A stretch of DNA of 64,000 nt, from positions 1-64,000 of the forward strand of contig NZ_QZWZ01000011.1 of assembly GCF_003601975.1 (NCBI RefSeq), written 5' to 3'. The position numbers and the translations under genes were made by a program. The notes beneath the pieces were generated by a model. The model saw only the letters and a list, made by a program, of their open reading frames with translations, made no database searches and was not told where the DNA came from. The DNA is from Mesorhizobium waimense (lineage in GTDB: Bacteria; Pseudomonadota; Alphaproteobacteria; Rhizobiales; Rhizobiaceae). Numbering within the stretch: the stretch's first letter is position 1; every line of letters starts with the position of its first letter. This document shows, one piece after another, positions 62,538-64,000 of this stretch.

Positions 62538-64000
62538 ATGCAGCGCCTGGCCGGCCGGATAATACTGCTTTGGGGTTGGCGCCGTGCGCTGGTGGCGTTT
62601 CTGGCCGGAGCATTGGCGGTTCTGGCCCAGGCGCCCTATGATTTCTTCGCCGTCTGCTTCGTCTCCTTCCCGCTCCTGGTCTGGCTCATCGACGGCGCGA
62701 CCGGCGAGGCCTCCGACGGGTGGCTGAGGCGGCTCAGGCCCGCCTTCGCCATCGGCTGGTGGTTCGGTTTCGGCTATTTTCTTGCCGGCCTGTGGTGGAT
62801 CGGCCAGGCACTGCTGGTCGAGGCCGACAGTTTCGCCTGGGCTCTGCCCTTCGCGGTGGTCGGAATCCCCTTTGCGCTCGCCTTCTTCTACGGCTTCGCC
62901 ACGGTCGTCGCACGGCTCCTGTGGAGCAACGACATCGGCCGCATTGCCGCACTCGCCTTCGGTTTCGGCCTGGCGGAATGGTTGCGCGATTTCCTGTTCA
63001 CCGGCTTTCCCTGGAATGCCGTCGGCTACGCGGCAATGCCGGTGCCGCTCTTGATGCAGAGCGTGTCGGTGACGGGCATGATCGGTATGAATGCGCTGGC
63101 CGTCTTCGTCTTTTCGCTGCCCGCGCTCGTTGCGGGGCGCCGGCACCTTCGCCTGGGTTTTGGGCTGCTTGTCCTGCTTGTCGCGGCCCATGTCGGCTTC
63201 GGCTATGTCAGGCTTGCCATGCCGGTCGAGCCGGCAACCCGCTCGATCGATGTCCGCATCGTTCAGCCGGATGTCGATCTCAGCGAAAAGTGGGACGCCT
63301 CGGTGCGCGACCGCATCTTCGCCACCTTGCTCGGCCTGTCGGCGAAGGCGCCGGAACCCGGCCATGCCAAGCCGCAACTGATCCTATGGCCGGAGACCTC
63401 GGTGCCGTTCCTGTTCACCGAGCGCCCGGACGCGCTGACCGCGCTGGGCGACATGCTTGGCGAAGGTCAGATGCTGATCGCCGGCGTCGTTCGCGAGGAG
63501 GGCGGCTCGGCGGCCGGTGCCGACAGCCGCTATTACAATTCCGTGGTGGCGATCAACGACAAGGGTGAGATCACGGACGCCGTCGACAAGGTCCATCTGG
63601 TGCCCTTCGGCGAGTATCTGCCTTTCGCCGGCCTGCTCGGCCGCTTCGGCATCGAACAACTCGTCGCCGGGCCGATGAATTTCGCCGCCGGCAACGAGCG
63701 GCATCCGATCACGCTGCCGGACGGTGTGCGGGCGCTTCCGTTCATTTGCTATGAAGTTATCTTTCCCGATCTGGTTGCAGTTGACGCTACGTCATCCGAG
63801 CTTATTGTGAATGTCACGAACGACGCTTGGTTCGGGGATACACCGGGTCCGTACCAGCACTTCAGGCAGGCTCAGATCCGGGCCGTGGAGAATGGTTTGC
63901 CTTTGTTGCGCGCGGCTAACAATGGCATTTCCGCCGTTGTCGACCCGCGCGGACGCATCGTCGACGCGCTCGCCGTCGACGCGCGTGGAGCTATCGACGT
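62538..64000 (+). CDS. lnt: Apolipoprotein N-acyltransferase (3' end outside window)
   Basis: Frame open from ATG 62538 ([20 protein letters not shown]) to the end, 487 codons seen. Several membrane helices occupy the first ~215 residues, followed by the nitrilase domain with catalytic Glu in [12 protein letters not shown], Lys in [15 protein letters not shown] and Cys in [28 protein letters not shown] is a further family signature. It N-acylates lipoprotein Cys in the inner membrane. Only the last ~50 residues are expected beyond the window. Confidence 0.95.
   Translation, partial: MQRLAGRIILLWGWRRALVAFLAGALAVLAQAPYDFFAVCFVSFPLLVWLIDGATGEASDGWLRRLRPAFAIGWWFGFGYFLAGLWWIGQALLVEADSFAWALPFAVVGIPFALAFFYGFATVVARLLWSNDIGRIAALAFGFGLAEWLRDFLFTGFPWNAVGYAAMPVPLLMQSVSVTGMIGMNALAVFVFSLPALVAGRRHLRLGFGLLVLLVAAHVGFGYVRLAMPVEPATRSIDVRIVQPDVDLSEKWDASVRDRIFATLLGLSAKAPEPGHAKPQLILWPETSVPFLFTERPDALTALGDMLGEGQMLIAGVVREEGGSAAGADSRYYNSVVAINDKGEITDAVDKVHLVPFGEYLPFAGLLGRFGIEQLVAGPMNFAAGNERHPITLPDGVRALPFICYEVIFPDLVAVDATSSELIVNVTNDAWFGDTPGPYQHFRQAQIRAVENGLPLLRAANNGISAVVDPRGRIVDALAVDARGAID

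Noticed and set aside
1..64000. CRISPR arrays
   Set aside because: No regularly spaced direct repeats were seen; the only repeats are dispersed palindromes and insertion-sequence ends.

Overview
The window is high-GC DNA from an alphaproteobacterium of the Rhizobiales, most likely Mesorhizobium or a close relative in the Phyllobacteriaceae. The evidence is the gene order SRP RNA-dnaX-ybaB-recR, the block tsaB-rimI-plsC-miaB-phoH-ybeY-corC-lnt, a rhizobial Irr (ICE) operator, and dispersed palindromic repeats of a kind common in rhizobia. Most of it is ordinary chromosome with tightly packed, often overlapping genes. The exceptions are one accessory island (about 6.3-13.6 kb) and a few decay scars.

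Layout. 0-6.3 kb: a FAD oxidoreductase (5' end outside the window) overlapping a MarR regulator, then an indolepyruvate:ferredoxin oxidoreductase pair (iorA-iorB) and a GYD-domain protein. 6.4-13.6 kb: an IS481-family insertion with terminal repeats, a 6-bp target duplication and a frameshifted transposase; a small secreted protein; a peroxiredoxin; then a prophage or integrative-element remnant ending at a tRNA-Thr gene. The remnant holds several broken genes and an AT-richer two-gene module, one member of which is HEPN/DUF4145-like. 14-20.5 kb: a membrane protein, an ATP-dependent DNA ligase with its ligase-associated exonuclease, a TPR-methyltransferase, a lipoprotein and a 2-hydroxyacid dehydrogenase. 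20.5-28.2 kb: a Yej-type peptide ABC transporter with two tandem binding proteins. 28.3-34.5 kb: cytochrome c, kdsB, pheA, a LysR regulator divergent from an aldo/keto reductase, Dabb, NudC and HIT proteins. 34.7-40.3 kb: SRP RNA, dnaX, ybaB, a SleB-like hydrolase, recR and a lytic transglycosylase. 40.6-45.8 kb: a second peptide ABC transporter operon. 45.8-46.5 kb: two broken genes, one of them the scar of a deleted RND efflux operon. 46.8-49.3 kb: gabT and a ferredoxin-reductase-like flavoprotein. 49.4-55.7 kb: an iron operon. 55.8-64 kb: translation, tRNA-modification and envelope housekeeping genes ending in a partial lnt.

The iron operon is the clearest regulated unit. A perfect palindrome matching the rhizobial Irr box lies just downstream of a TTGACA -35 element. 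The genes that follow are imelysin, Bfd-like ferredoxin, bacterioferritin, di-haem DUF1111 protein, a second imelysin and a DUF1513 protein. A flavoprotein reductase is transcribed away from the same intergenic region. Periplasmic iron capture, redox handling and cytoplasmic storage thus appear to sit under one iron/haem-responsive switch.

The best candidate for something undescribed is the two-gene module at 11.6-13.0 kb. Its two proteins appear to share a winged-helix-like segment, and the second adds a HEPN/DUF4145-like domain. It lies in a remnant beside a tRNA, and the first gene carries an in-frame stop, so this copy may be inactive. Its function is unknown; a role in defence is inference only.
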